64,000 nucleotides of DNA from Verrucomicrobium sp. BvORR106. GTDB lineage: Bacteria; Verrucomicrobiota; Verrucomicrobiia; Verrucomicrobiales; Verrucomicrobiaceae. This document shows, piece after piece, positions 18,117-27,134 of the stretch. How positions within the stretch are numbered: the first letter of the stretch is position 1; every line of letters starts with the position of its first letter. The notes under the pieces are model-generated. The model ran no database searches. It was given only the letters and a program-made list of their open reading frames with translations, and was not told the DNA's origin. The stretch spans positions 1 to 64,000 of the forward strand of contig NZ_BATR01000114.1 of the NCBI RefSeq assembly GCF_000739655.1, written 5' to 3'. The position numbers and the translations under genes were made by a program.

Positions 18117-19196
18117 ATGTCCGCCCCACCTATCCGCCCCTCGAAGACATCCTTGATCGTGGAGACTGCGAAGGCGTTGCGTATTGGCATTGCTTCAGGG
18201 CAATGGAAGGGGCATCTGCCGGGGGAGCGAGTCTTGTGCAACCAATGGCAGGTCAGCCGCCCCACTCTGCGAGCGGCAGTCGAGTTGCTGAAACGTGAGC
18301 ATCTGCTGGAGGTGGGGCAAGGAAGGCGGACTCGAATCCTCACGCAAGCTGGGGCCGAGGTATCTCGCCCGCTCACCGTGGGATTGCTCAGTCCTGAGTC
18401 CCTGGAGTCATTGCCGCCGACTGTGATGCACTGGGTGGATGAACTGAGAAGCCATCTGGCCGCCTCCGGACAGGTCCTGAAGGTGACTGTGGGGAAGGGG
18501 GGCTTTGGCAAAAAGAGCCCGGTTCAGGCGCTGGAGGTCATCACCTCCGGCTCACCGGCCACGGTCTGGGTGCTATACCAGGCCACAGAGGCGATGCAGC
18601 GCTGGTTCGAGGAAAGTAGATTGCCCTGCGTGGTCGTGGGGTCCACCTTCCCTGGTGTGACGCTTCCTTCCGTGGACCGGGACTACCGGGCATCCTGCCG
18701 GCACGCCGTGGGGGCGCTGGTGCAGCGCGGTCACCGGCGGATTGCATTCTTGCTACAGGAGAACCGCTATGGCGGTGATCTGGAGAGCGAGGCTGGTTTT
18801 CGCGAAGGCGTGGCCGCAGCGGTGCGGCGAGAGATCGCTGGTGAGATCGTCCACCATGATGGGACTGTGGATGGCATCTGCACCTGTCTGGACATCCTGC
18901 TGGCGGGACGGGTGCGTTCCACCGCCCTACTGGTGGCTCGCTCGGGATATGCCCTGACCGTGCACTCCCATCTGCTGCGACGCGGGGTGCGCATCCCGCA
19001 GGACATGGCCGTCCTCTGCCGGGATGATGATGCCTTTCTGGACTGGGTGGTGCCGCGCATGACCCGGTATGCCGTGAGTCCTTCCGCGTTCGCGAAGCGG
19101 ATTTACCACATGGTGATCAAGCTGGTAGAAGAGGGGAGGGTGAAAGAGACGGGGGTCAAAGTGGTGCCTGCCTTCCTAGGTAGGGAGTCAGTGTGA
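18117..19196 (+). CDS. GntR-type winged helix / LacI-type sensor transcription regulator
   Basis: This encodes 359 residues. Residues about 12-75 form a GntR-like winged helix-turn-helix (LRIGIASGQWKGHLPGERVL, then WQVSRPTLRAAVELLKREHLL). Residues about 85-355 form a periplasmic-binding-like sensor of the LacI/GalR type (VVVGSTFPGVTLPSVDRDY, GALVQRGHRRIAFL, IPQDMAVLCRDDD). Such hybrids usually respond to a sugar and repress catabolic genes. It faces the sialidase/SGNH/acyltransferase block, so a glycan-derived inducer is plausible. A dyad just upstream may be its own operator. Confidence 0.88.
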   Translation: MSAPPIRPSKTSLIVETAKALRIGIASGQWKGHLPGERVLCNQWQVSRPTLRAAVELLKREHLLEVGQGRRTRILTQAGAEVSRPLTVGLLSPESLESLPPTVMHWVDELRSHLAASGQVLKVTVGKGGFGKKSPVQALEVITSGSPATVWVLYQATEAMQRWFEESRLPCVVVGSTFPGVTLPSVDRDYRASCRHAVGALVQRGHRRIAFLLQENRYGGDLESEAGFREGVAAAVRREIAGEIVHHDGTVDGICTCLDILLAGRVRSTALLVARSGYALTVHSHLLRRGVRIPQDMAVLCRDDDAFLDWVVPRMTRYAVSPSAFAKRIYHMVIKLVEEGRVKETGVKVVPAFLGRESV

Positions 19197-19255
19197 ATCC
19201 CACAGGGCAGGTCCATGTGACAACTGTCCGGCGCACAAAATTTGCGCTCCTCAGT

Positions 19256-19283
19256 GAACCTTTTTTCAGGCAGACTCCACGTA
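19256..19283 (+). promoter_or_regulatory. Candidate ECF-type promoter before the sigma gene
   Basis: A GAACC box (19256-19260) followed by CGTA (19280-19283) resembles ECF sigma promoters with a GAAC -35 and CGT -10; 19 bp lie between them, or 17 if the -35 is read as GAACCTT. It would give autoregulation of the sigma operon. The short leader then carries AAAGGAGG at 19291-19298. Confidence 0.3.
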
Positions 19284-19311
19284 GAGTTTGAAAGGAGGCG
19301 CTGGGCGACCG

Positions 19312-19893
19312 GTGCCGCTGAACGATCACCCATCTGTCTCGTCCTCGCACTCTGCCGTGGAATCTGCCCCCCATCCGCCTTTGCTCGAGCGCCTCTTCAG
19401 TGAGAGCTCCGGGGACCTCTCGCGCTACTTCACCCGCCGCCACGGGGCGGGTGAGGCGGTGCAGGATCTCGTGCAGGAGACGTTCCTTCAGATGGCCCGG
19501 AGCCTGGAGGATGGGCGGAATCTGGAGTGTGCGCGGGGCTACTTGTTTGGCATCGCCCGCCGGATCAGCCAGGCTGCCTGGACCCAGCGGCACAAGGACC
19601 AGAACGTCATTCCGTTTGATCCTGAGTCAGCGGAATCCCACGGTGAGGCTGCTGTCGTCGTGTTGCCGACTGATGATCGAGTCACGGCGGCTCGCGAAAC
19701 CATCGCCGGGCTGTCTCCCCTGCAACGGGAGATCCTGGACCTGCGATTTTCACAAGATCTTTCCTACGCCGAAATCGCTCAAGTACTGGGCATTCCGGTC
19801 GGCACGGTCCGCTCCCGGCTGCACCACGCCGTGGCGGAAGTGCGACAACGTTTATCGGCGGACGCTGCTGACTCCGCTCCTTCCAACCCTTAG
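19312..19893 (+). CDS. ECF-family RNA polymerase sigma factor
   Basis: This encodes 193 residues from the GTG at 19312. AAAGGAGG ends 13 nt upstream, and no ATG is available in this part; a TTG at 19288 is in frame but lies before the ribosome-binding site. Region 2 (about residues 22-62) includes LSRYFTRRHGAGEAVQDLVQ. Region 4 (about 135-185) has LSPLQREILDLRF and SYAEIAQVLGIPVGTVRSRL, the helix-turn-helix for the -35 box. It starts a co-directional group: putative anti-sigma, lipoprotein, DUF1549/1553 protein and propeller protein, which it may control. Confidence 0.88.
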   Translation: MPLNDHPSVSSSHSAVESAPHPPLLERLFSESSGDLSRYFTRRHGAGEAVQDLVQETFLQMARSLEDGRNLECARGYLFGIARRISQAAWTQRHKDQNVIPFDPESAESHGEAAVVVLPTDDRVTAARETIAGLSPLQREILDLRFSQDLSYAEIAQVLGIPVGTVRSRLHHAVAEVRQRLSADAADSAPSNP

Positions 19894-19910
19894 CAAAAAG
19901 ACTGTAGCCT

Positions 19911-20411
19911 ATGAAAACACAAGAACTTCAGGCCCTGATCGTGGACTGGCACATGGGAGAGCTCCGGCCCGAGGTCGAGGCGCTGCTCGAAGCCTACCTG
20001 GCCCAGAATCCCGCCGCCAAAGAGGAATCCAGGCGGATCGAGGAAACTCTGGCGGTGACGAAAAAAGCGGTGCAGGCACATCCCGAACTGGTGCCCTCCG
20101 CGGGAACCGATTTGAAGGAGGCACCCAAGGTGGGCGTTCCAGCCCGGCACTCTCAACTGCCGTGGCTGAAGATCGCTGCGGCGCTGGCGGTAGCCGGTGG
20201 GGCTGGCCTTATGGGCTTCCAGTTGGGCGCGGGTAGTGCCGGCACGCAGGGCGGACTCGCATCTGGCAAGGCAGAGAAGGCCCAGGGCAAGGTGCAGGAA
20301 GTTCGTCCCGCCCTGGCGGCCAACGTCCCGCCCAGTCCCTGGGCGAAGTACCGGATCTCTGGCAACAACGATCGCCAGGGTCTCCTTTTCACCCGAGTGG
20401 AAGGAAACTGA
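19911..20411 (+). CDS. Putative anti-sigma factor, single-pass membrane protein
   Basis: This encodes 166 residues beginning 17 bp after the sigma gene. The N-terminal part (1-80) is helical and predicted cytoplasmic (LIVDWHMGELRPEVEALLEAY), resembling anti-sigma N-terminal domains but without the His-Cys zinc motif of zf-HC2 proteins. One transmembrane segment lies at about 84-104, and the remaining roughly 60 residues would be periplasmic. Function is inferred from position and topology: it would hold the ECF factor at the membrane until a signal arrives. Confidence 0.65.
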   Translation: MKTQELQALIVDWHMGELRPEVEALLEAYLAQNPAAKEESRRIEETLAVTKKAVQAHPELVPSAGTDLKEAPKVGVPARHSQLPWLKIAAALAVAGGAGLMGFQLGAGSAGTQGGLASGKAEKAQGKVQEVRPALAANVPPSPWAKYRISGNNDRQGLLFTRVEGN

Positions 20412-20430
20412 TCGAAAAACTTTGAGTTCG

Positions 20431-21888
20431 ATGAAACGGATATCCCAGTTTTTATTGTTGTTGGGCGTGGTCCTGATGACCACCGGTTGCCTTCCTCACG
20501 AGCGGGTCTGGTGGTCCCCTGATGGTTCCCGGGCTGCCGTTCTGCTGGAGGACGGGTTACATGTGCTGAAGCCTGGTGATACGCCCGGGACGCCGCTGGT
20601 GGCTGGCGGTTCGCAAACTGCGGAGCTGCCAGGCGGGGTAAGCTGGCTGCCAGACGGGTCGGGATTTGTCGTGGTGCGCAGTCGTACCTTCCCCACCTGG
20701 GATCTGGCCCGGGTCCACATCCCGGCCAAAGAGGTGGAGGAAGTGGAGCGCCTCTCGCTTGGAGTTCCCGGCATGGTGGAAGCTCTGATGGCATCGGGCG
20801 TCGCGGCTAAGACGTCGCAGGAGCTGCTCCAAGGCTCTCCGCTGTCGAAACGCGGTCCCCAGATCGCCGCCTTCCTTTGCACCTACGAGCGCAAGAAGCA
20901 ACTCATCGACGCGATGCTCAAGCGCAGTCCTGCCGGTCAGGAGTTGATCAAGCAGCTCGATGAGGAAAAGACCGAACATGTGGTGCATGAGATCTGCGTG
21001 GTGGATCTCAAGACGGTGAAACCGGGCGGGGCGGAGCCTCGCGTTCTCCTGCGCAGCCTGCGAGATCTGACCTCGCCCAAAGTTTCCTCGCGCCATGCCA
21101 CAGTGGCGTTTCTCCGGTTGATGGATGAAGATGAATGGGCTTCGCTCGAGGTCTGCCCTCTAAAGGGAGGGGAGGCTACGGTGCTCGCCCAGCAGGTGGG
21201 GGTAAGCTACGACTGGAGCCCGAATGGGCGCTCGCTGGTGTACACCGGGGCCTTCTCTGGGACTGGGAGTGTGATGCGCCGCATTCACCGGGTGACGGCG
21301 TTGGATGAGCAGGGGGACCTTGCCACTGAGGAGGTCCGGCAGAATTCGGACAATCTGGCGCTCGCCGTGATGCCAAACCCGTACCGGGTCCAGTCTCTAC
21401 CGGATGGCCGGGTCCTGTTCTCCGCCCTGCCGCTGACGCTGCCGATGGCAGGGACGGAGCCAGAGGTCGAGTCGCGCCTCTACATCATCTCGGAGGATGG
21501 CAAGACCCTGACGCCCGTGCCAACCGCGCCTGGAGGTCTTCCTGGTGATCTGGGCTACTTTGTGGTCTCTCCGGATGGAAAACGGGTGGCCGTGGCGGAA
21601 GGTGGCTCTGATGCGGTGGCTGTGGTGGATCTGGGTTCAGGTAAAACCACCATCGTCTCCCCGGCACATCCCGAGTGGCGGTGCCGTACCTTGCCCTCCT
21701 GGAAGTCCTCAACAGAGCTCACCTTCGCGGCACTCGATGGCACCCCGGCAGTGCCCCGCTGGATGATCTGGTCTGAGGAGTCCGGCACGCGCAGTCTCAG
21801 CGCCTCATGGCCAGCACAAAAGACTGAGAATTGGCTGGAACAGAAGGACAACAAATCGCAACCCGCCACAGAAACCAAGACGCCGTGA
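20431..21888 (+). CDS. Lipoprotein with WD40/TolB-like beta-propeller repeats
   Basis: This encodes 485 residues from the ATG at 20431. It has a lipoprotein signal with lipobox LMTTGC (Cys 20). Repeated motifs of the WSPDGSRAAV, WLPDGSGFVV, WSPNGRSLVY and VSPDGKRVAV kind indicate propeller blades, with a helical insert at about 100-180. Such proteins bind partners in the periplasm or at the outer membrane. It lies between the anti-sigma gene and the DUF1549/1553 gene (5 bp gap), so it is likely part of the same operon and could serve in signal sensing or assembly; no enzymatic residues are recognised. Confidence 0.75.
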   Translation: MKRISQFLLLLGVVLMTTGCLPHERVWWSPDGSRAAVLLEDGLHVLKPGDTPGTPLVAGGSQTAELPGGVSWLPDGSGFVVVRSRTFPTWDLARVHIPAKEVEEVERLSLGVPGMVEALMASGVAAKTSQELLQGSPLSKRGPQIAAFLCTYERKKQLIDAMLKRSPAGQELIKQLDEEKTEHVVHEICVVDLKTVKPGGAEPRVLLRSLRDLTSPKVSSRHATVAFLRLMDEDEWASLEVCPLKGGEATVLAQQVGVSYDWSPNGRSLVYTGAFSGTGSVMRRIHRVTALDEQGDLATEEVRQNSDNLALAVMPNPYRVQSLPDGRVLFSALPLTLPMAGTEPEVESRLYIISEDGKTLTPVPTAPGGLPGDLGYFVVSPDGKRVAVAEGGSDAVAVVDLGSGKTTIVSPAHPEWRCRTLPSWKSSTELTFAALDGTPAVPRWMIWSEESGTRSLSASWPAQKTENWLEQKDNKSQPATETKTP

Positions 21889-21893
21889 TCCTC

Positions 21894-24401
21894 ATGCGCC
21901 GCAACCGCCTTCCCTTCTGCCTGGCGGCAGTCTCCCTTCTCGGGCAGTTCTCCGCCTGTGCAGATGACGCCCCCGCGGAAGGTGGGGTGCGGTTCTTTGA
22001 AACACGCATCCGCCCTGTGCTGGTGGAGCACTGTTATGAGTGTCATTCTGCCGAGTCGGGGAAGGCCAAAGGCGGTTTGGTGGTGGATACCCGGGAGGGA
22101 CTCTTGCATGGGGGAGAGGGCGGTGCGGCTGTGGTGCCTGGTGATGTGGTGAAAAGCCGTCTGCTTGCCGCGGTGAAGCATCTGGAGGCGGATCTGGAAA
22201 TGCCCCCGAAGAAGCCAAAGCTTCCTGCAGGTGTGATCGCCGATCTCGAAGCCTGGATCAAGGCCGGTGCTCCAGATCCCCGTGTGGCAGCGGCTGCCCC
22301 GCGTCCCTCCTCGAACATGGATCTTGAGGAAGGTCGCCAGTTCTGGAGCAACCGGCCTCCGGTGATGGGTGCGCCCCCGGAGGTGCGGGACAGCAGTTGG
22401 CAGCGACAGCCGCTGGATGCGCACATCCTGGCGCAACTGGAGATTAAAAATCTCTCGCCTTCTCAGGATGCCCGGCCCGCAGTGTGGCTGCGGCGGCTCC
22501 ACTTCGATCTGACAGGGCTGCCACCGTCTCCAGACGAAACAACTGCATTCGTGGCCGGCTGGCAGAGGGCGGAGGCCGGCGGTCCGGGGCCCGAACTGGA
22601 GGCGCATCTGGCCGAGACGGTGGACCGGCTCCTGGCCAGCCCCGCCTACGGAGAGCGCTGGGGGAGGCACTGGCTGGATGTCGCGAGGTTCGCGGAGTCC
22701 AATGGTCGGGAGTCCAACCTGACCTTCCCTCATGCCTGGCGCTACCGGGACTATGTCATTGATGCCTTTAATGGTGATGTTCCTTTCGACAGGTTTCTGC
22801 TGGAACAGATCGCTGGAGATCTGCTGCCCGCTGCAAACGACTCGGAGCGGTCCCGGCTCCTCATCGCGACAGGCTTCCTGGCGATGGGGGCAAAGGGGCT
22901 CAATGAAATGAGCAAGGCACAGTTCGCCGCCGATCTCGTGGATGAACAGGTAGATACGGTGACGCGGGCAATCATTGCCAGCTCGGTGGCCTGCGCACGC
23001 TGCCACGATCACAAATCTGATCCGTATCGCATGGAGGATTATTATGCGTTGGCTGGCATCTTCCGCAGCACCCGCACCTTCTATGGGACCTGGATCGATT
23101 CCGAAAACAACAACGGCGGGGAATTGCTGAGGCTGCCCAGTCTTCCTGGACAAGTCATTCCCAACAAAGCTCTGCGTCCCGGGGAGGTGTCAAAGCTAAA
23201 GGCGGATCTGGCAACGCTCAATCGTGAGGAACAGGAGCAGAACGCGATGGTAAAGAAGGCCCTGGAGGAGGGGCGGGACATCAGCAAGGACTCCTTCAAG
23301 TTTCTCCAGAATGCCATCCGCATCTACTGGAGTCGGGGCGGCATCGAGGGGCGGTTGCAGACGGTGGATGATTCAGGACGCGCGTTGCCTCTCTGCATGG
23401 GCGTCCAAGATGTGGCTCCGGACAAGGTGCAGGATGCCCCGTTGCTTGACCGGGGCGACATCAGTCACCCAGGGGAAAAGGTGCCCCGGGCCCTGCCGGC
23501 GGTATTCCGTGAGAAGGGGCAGCCGGCCCAACGCATGCCAGGGGATCAGAGTGGGCGGCAGGAACTGGCCCGTTGGCTCGGCAGCAGGGACCACCCGCTC
23601 ACGGCCCGGGTGATGGTGAACCGCATCTGGCGTCAACTTTTCGGCACGGGGCTGGTGCGTACGGTGGACAACTTCGGTGCCAGCGGAGAGGTGCCAAGTC
23701 ATCCCGCCTTGCTGGACGCCCTCGCGGTCCAGTTCATGCAAGAGGGGTGGTCGGTGAAGTCGATGGTGAGGGAGATCGTGCTGTCACGTACTTACCGGCA
23801 GTCCGCGATGTACCGCGCTGAAGCCTACGATCAGGACCCTGACAACCGGTTGCTCTGGCGCATGCGCCCCCGCCGTCTGGATGCGGAGGTGATTCGTGAT
23901 GCCATGCTCGCTGTTTCCGGGAACCTGGACAGGTCGCGGCGCCGGGGCTCTCTGGTAGCCGAGCTGGATGGGCAGTCGGTTTCGCTCATCGGGTTCAATG
24001 AGAAAATCCCCGCTGACCTGGATGGCTCCCGTCACCGGTCGGTGTACCTGCCGGTGTTGCGGGACCAGTTGCCGGATGCCTTGCAGACCTTTGACTTTGC
24101 CGAACCGAGCCTCGTGTCCGGGGACCGGGATGTGACCAACAACTCCCTCCAGGCGCTCTACCTCCTGAACGGACGATTCGTGCGCGAGCAGGCGGAGGCG
24201 CTCGTCAGCCACCTGCTTCAAAAACCGCTCTCCACAGGCGAACGCATTCGACTGGCGTTTCAACTCTGTTTTACCCGTGAACCGGATGAGACAGAACTGC
24301 GTCTGGCCCAGCAATACCTAGAGACGGGGGAGGAGTCGGAAAGCTGGACGGCCTTCTGCCAATCCCTGCTGGCCACGGCAGAATTCAGACTGGTGGACTG
24401 A
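21894..24401 (+). CDS. Planctomycete-type cytochrome c / DUF1549 / DUF1553 protein
   Basis: This encodes 835 residues with a signal peptide ending near residue 23. A heme-binding CYECH (47-51) lies in a PSCyt1 domain (35-130). DUF1549 (about 170-370) follows, starting with LDAHILAQLE and containing a second CARCHDH site near 366. DUF1553 (about 550-830) contains DHPLTARVMVNRIWRQLFG. This three-part protein is abundant in Planctomycetes and Verrucomicrobia and often occurs with a DUF1501 partner, linked by others to polysaccharide degradation; its chemistry is unknown. Here a DUF1501 gene lies 3.5 kb downstream. It starts 5 bp after the lipoprotein gene. Confidence 0.9.
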   Translation: MRRNRLPFCLAAVSLLGQFSACADDAPAEGGVRFFETRIRPVLVEHCYECHSAESGKAKGGLVVDTREGLLHGGEGGAAVVPGDVVKSRLLAAVKHLEADLEMPPKKPKLPAGVIADLEAWIKAGAPDPRVAAAAPRPSSNMDLEEGRQFWSNRPPVMGAPPEVRDSSWQRQPLDAHILAQLEIKNLSPSQDARPAVWLRRLHFDLTGLPPSPDETTAFVAGWQRAEAGGPGPELEAHLAETVDRLLASPAYGERWGRHWLDVARFAESNGRESNLTFPHAWRYRDYVIDAFNGDVPFDRFLLEQIAGDLLPAANDSERSRLLIATGFLAMGAKGLNEMSKAQFAADLVDEQVDTVTRAIIASSVACARCHDHKSDPYRMEDYYALAGIFRSTRTFYGTWIDSENNNGGELLRLPSLPGQVIPNKALRPGEVSKLKADLATLNREEQEQNAMVKKALEEGRDISKDSFKFLQNAIRIYWSRGGIEGRLQTVDDSGRALPLCMGVQDVAPDKVQDAPLLDRGDISHPGEKVPRALPAVFREKGQPAQRMPGDQSGRQELARWLGSRDHPLTARVMVNRIWRQLFGTGLVRTVDNFGASGEVPSHPALLDALAVQFMQEGWSVKSMVREIVLSRTYRQSAMYRAEAYDQDPDNRLLWRMRPRRLDAEVIRDAMLAVSGNLDRSRRRGSLVAELDGQSVSLIGFNEKIPADLDGSRHRSVYLPVLRDQLPDALQTFDFAEPSLVSGDRDVTNNSLQALYLLNGRFVREQAEALVSHLLQKPLSTGERIRLAFQLCFTREPDETELRLAQQYLETGEESESWTAFCQSLLATAEFRLVD

Positions 24402-24491
24402 GCTGCCGCTCCGTTGCGAACTTTACCCTGGTCCGGTCGCCCTCGGCATCGGGCGCTTGTTTGCCCCTCTTCCAGAATTCCTTTGATACCC

Positions 24492-25895
24492 ATGAAACAA
24501 CTGATTCCAGTGCTTTTGAGCCTGACGATTTGCTCTCTCCCAGGAGCGGAAGCCCTCGCGGTGCCCTCAGGCCTTTGCCGCATCCAGGTGGTGGACAAGG
24601 AGAACGGCTGGCCGGTGCCGCTGGTGGAACTGAGGACGGTAAACCAGCAGCGATACATCACGGACAATGCCGGGGTGATCGCCTTCGATGCGCCCGATCT
24701 TCTGGGCAGGCTGACTTGGTTCGATGTGATCGGTCACGGCTACGAAGTCGGCAAAGACGGCTTCGGGATGCAGGGGGTGAGGCTGACCCCGGTGGCGGGG
24801 CAGACTCTGAAAGTGGAGGTGACCCGGACGAACATTGCCCGCAGGCTCGGGCGGCTCACCGGAGCCGGGCTGTACGCGGAAAGTCAACGCCTGGGCGAGA
24901 TGCTGGACTGGCAGGAGCAGGGCATCGTGGGCTGCGACAGTGTGCAGAATGCGGTGTACCGTGGCCGCATGTTCTGGGCCTGGGGGGACACGGCCATCCC
25001 TGGCTATCCGCTGGGCGTGTTCGACATGAGCAGCGCCACCACGCCGGTGCAGCCTCTGGATCGGTTCGAGCCACCATTGAAGCTGCGGTTTGACTACTTC
25101 AGGGATGACAAGGGTGCGGTGCGCGGGGTGGCGAAGATGCCGGGAAGCGGGCCGACCTGGGTGAGCGGTTACACCTCGCTGCCGGACAAGACGGGCAAGA
25201 TCCGTCTGGTCGGCTCCTATGTGAAGATCAAGTCTCCCATGGATGCATATGAAAGCGGCCTGTGCGTGTGGAATGAGGAAACAAACGCCTTCGTCCAGCA
25301 CAAGGTCCTCTGGAAGCAGGACGCTGCCCACCCGAAGCAGCCTCCCATGCCCTCCGGGCATCCGGCGCTGTGGAAGGATGAGCAGGGGAAGGAGTGGGTC
25401 TACTTTGGCGACCCTCTCCCGGTGTTGCGCTGCCCGGCCACGTTTGAGGCCTGGGAAGATGCTGCCCAGTGGGAGACGCTGAAACGCCAGGAGTCTCTGC
25501 GAGGCACCGGCGGACAGGACAAGGTGGTGCCTCACAGTGGCTCCATCGCGTGGAATGCCTACCGGAAGCGCTGGGTGAGCGTCTTCATGGAGAGCTTTGG
25601 CAAGCCCTCTGTCTTCGGTGAGTTGTGGTACGCGGAGGCAGACCATCCCACCGGACCATGGGGCCCGGCGGTAAAAGTGGTCACCCATCAGAACTACACG
25701 TTCTACAATCCGCGCTTGCACCCGGAGTTCACGCCGGAGGGATCACCCATCCTCCTTTTCGAAGGGACCTACACCATGCAGTTCGCCGATCACGCGCATG
25801 CGACGCCGCGATATGACTACAACCAGATGCTGTACCGGCTGGACTTGGACGATCCGAAGCTGTCCCCTGCAAAAGAACTGCCCAAGCCGCAGTGA
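24492..25895 (+). CDS. Secreted beta-propeller protein, glycosidase-like, function unknown
   Basis: This encodes 467 residues from the ATG at 24492 with a signal peptide (MKQLIPVLLSLTICSLPGAEA). Residues 25-110 form a small beta domain that may be carboxypeptidase-regulatory-like (IQVVDKENGWPVPLVELRTV). The rest has the spacing of a five-bladed propeller as in GH43/GH117-type folds (GDTAIPGYPLGVFD, YTSLPDKTGKIRL, FGDPLPVLRCPATFEAW, PHSGSIAWNAYRKRWVSVFM, ELWYAEADHPTGPWGPA, YNPRLHPEF). No catalytic triad can be assigned. It follows the DUF1549/1553 gene after 90 bp and may share its substrate. Confidence 0.7.
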   Translation: MKQLIPVLLSLTICSLPGAEALAVPSGLCRIQVVDKENGWPVPLVELRTVNQQRYITDNAGVIAFDAPDLLGRLTWFDVIGHGYEVGKDGFGMQGVRLTPVAGQTLKVEVTRTNIARRLGRLTGAGLYAESQRLGEMLDWQEQGIVGCDSVQNAVYRGRMFWAWGDTAIPGYPLGVFDMSSATTPVQPLDRFEPPLKLRFDYFRDDKGAVRGVAKMPGSGPTWVSGYTSLPDKTGKIRLVGSYVKIKSPMDAYESGLCVWNEETNAFVQHKVLWKQDAAHPKQPPMPSGHPALWKDEQGKEWVYFGDPLPVLRCPATFEAWEDAAQWETLKRQESLRGTGGQDKVVPHSGSIAWNAYRKRWVSVFMESFGKPSVFGELWYAEADHPTGPWGPAVKVVTHQNYTFYNPRLHPEFTPEGSPILLFEGTYTMQFADHAHATPRYDYNQMLYRLDLDDPKLSPAKELPKPQ

Positions 25896-25906
25896 GGGTT
25901 CAGTCG

Positions 25907-26728
25907 TCAGCTGGACCCTTGGCGGGCTCCCGCTGGCAAGCTGCTTTCCAAGGACACCAGCGCTGACAGCGGCTGAAGTCCGGCCGCTTGTAGAAGTGCA
26001 TCGGCCGAGGGGGGCACCGCCAGAGTGTCTCCCCTCAACCGGTAGATCGAATAGTATGGGGCGAGGAAACGCACGGAAGCTTCTGCCTCCTCCTTGGCCA
26101 GGTGCTTGTGCTCGAACAAGATCACCCTGGGTCTGAGGACATCCAGATTCAGCTGGCGGAGAATGGAGTAGTCAGCCCCTTCCGTATCGATGTGCAGGAT
26201 GTCCACATTCAGGATGCTGTGCTTGGTGAGCAACGCCTCCAGAGTCATGCCAGGAAGCAAGGACTCATTGATGAAGGGCTCCACCACAGGCAGGCAGTAG
26301 GTGATGTGATGACGATTGAAGGAGCCCAGCTGGTCATACCACGGGGGCAGATCCTTCAACGACTGACGTGCCGCAGGGTCCACCCAGAAGAACTGCGCAG
26401 GGCTGCCGTCGTTGATCAACGTGTTCTCAAAGGCAAAGCGTTTGGGATCGTTGTAGTTTCCCTTGAGCCGATCAAAAAGGTACGGGATGGGCTCTACGAA
26501 GAGCGCTTTCCAGCGGCGGCGTCTGCGCAGAAGTCGGTGGAGAGGATCGCCGGTCTTGCCGTCATTGGAACCGATCTGGACGATCTGGGCGCTGGCCGGG
26601 CTCACGATCTTTCCAATCCAGATCGACGGATCATATTTCCACGTTCCCTTGAGTCTCGAGTTTATCCATCGCGCCATCGCATGCAGGGCGGGTCGGGACT
26701 TGATCGCTCGCTTGATATTAATGTGCAT
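25907..26728 (-). CDS. FkbM-family methyltransferase
   Basis: This encodes 273 residues. The SAM-binding loop is VQIGSNDG (50-57). The conserved FkbM segment LHIDTEGADYSIL lies near residue 180, followed by VILFEHKHL. The family methylates sugars or other small molecules, commonly during surface polysaccharide or glycolipid synthesis. It runs convergent to the propeller gene with 11 bp between stops and no visible terminator. It appears unrelated to the neighbouring operons. Confidence 0.85.
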   Translation of the reverse strand: MHINIKRAIKSRPALHAMARWINSRLKGTWKYDPSIWIGKIVSPASAQIVQIGSNDGKTGDPLHRLLRRRRRWKALFVEPIPYLFDRLKGNYNDPKRFAFENTLINDGSPAQFFWVDPAARQSLKDLPPWYDQLGSFNRHHITYCLPVVEPFINESLLPGMTLEALLTKHSILNVDILHIDTEGADYSILRQLNLDVLRPRVILFEHKHLAKEEAEASVRFLAPYYSIYRLRGDTLAVPPSADALLQAAGLQPLSALVSLESSLPAGARQGSS

Positions 26729-27134
26729 TGGAAAGCAATGGGGATGGACTGCTTATACGCCTGATTGCCGAATCTTCAAGCAAGCCTCTTTTGTCTTGAG
26801 TGGGTTGTGGCAACCTGTGGCGGTAATTCCTCGTTCCTCAATCTGGAAGTTCTCGCATGCTTGAATCTCGAACCCGCGGCAATCCGTCGTCTGGGAATGT
26901 GCTCGACCTCTTTGGCTTTGGTGGGAGGCGTGAGTGGGAAAATTGTTGAAAATGAGAGTAAGGCTGTGCCGCCGGTGCCGAGTGTGTCCGTTCTGACAGA
27001 ATTGCACTCCGGTCATCTCCATCGAACTTTTTTGCCGCAGGCAGGAAAATTCTTCAGTCGTCTGAACTTTTCGACAGAGGATCGCCACGTTGTAGGAGAG
27101 GGACGGACCTGAAAACCCTCCCCCTGTCAGTCTG
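26729..27134. other. Intergenic region with no recognisable gene
   Basis: This stretch separates the divergent FkbM and SGNH genes. Open frames on both strands within it have no signal peptide, motif or plausible start context, and one of them runs antisense into the SGNH gene. It presumably holds both promoters; no clear -35/-10 pair or dyad was found. Confidence 0.6.

Noticed and set aside
21555-23153. Minus-strand open frame (532 codons) opposite the DUF1549/1553 gene
   Set aside because: The plus-strand protein has clear heme motifs and domain order; the antisense translation is Arg/His-rich without family likeness.
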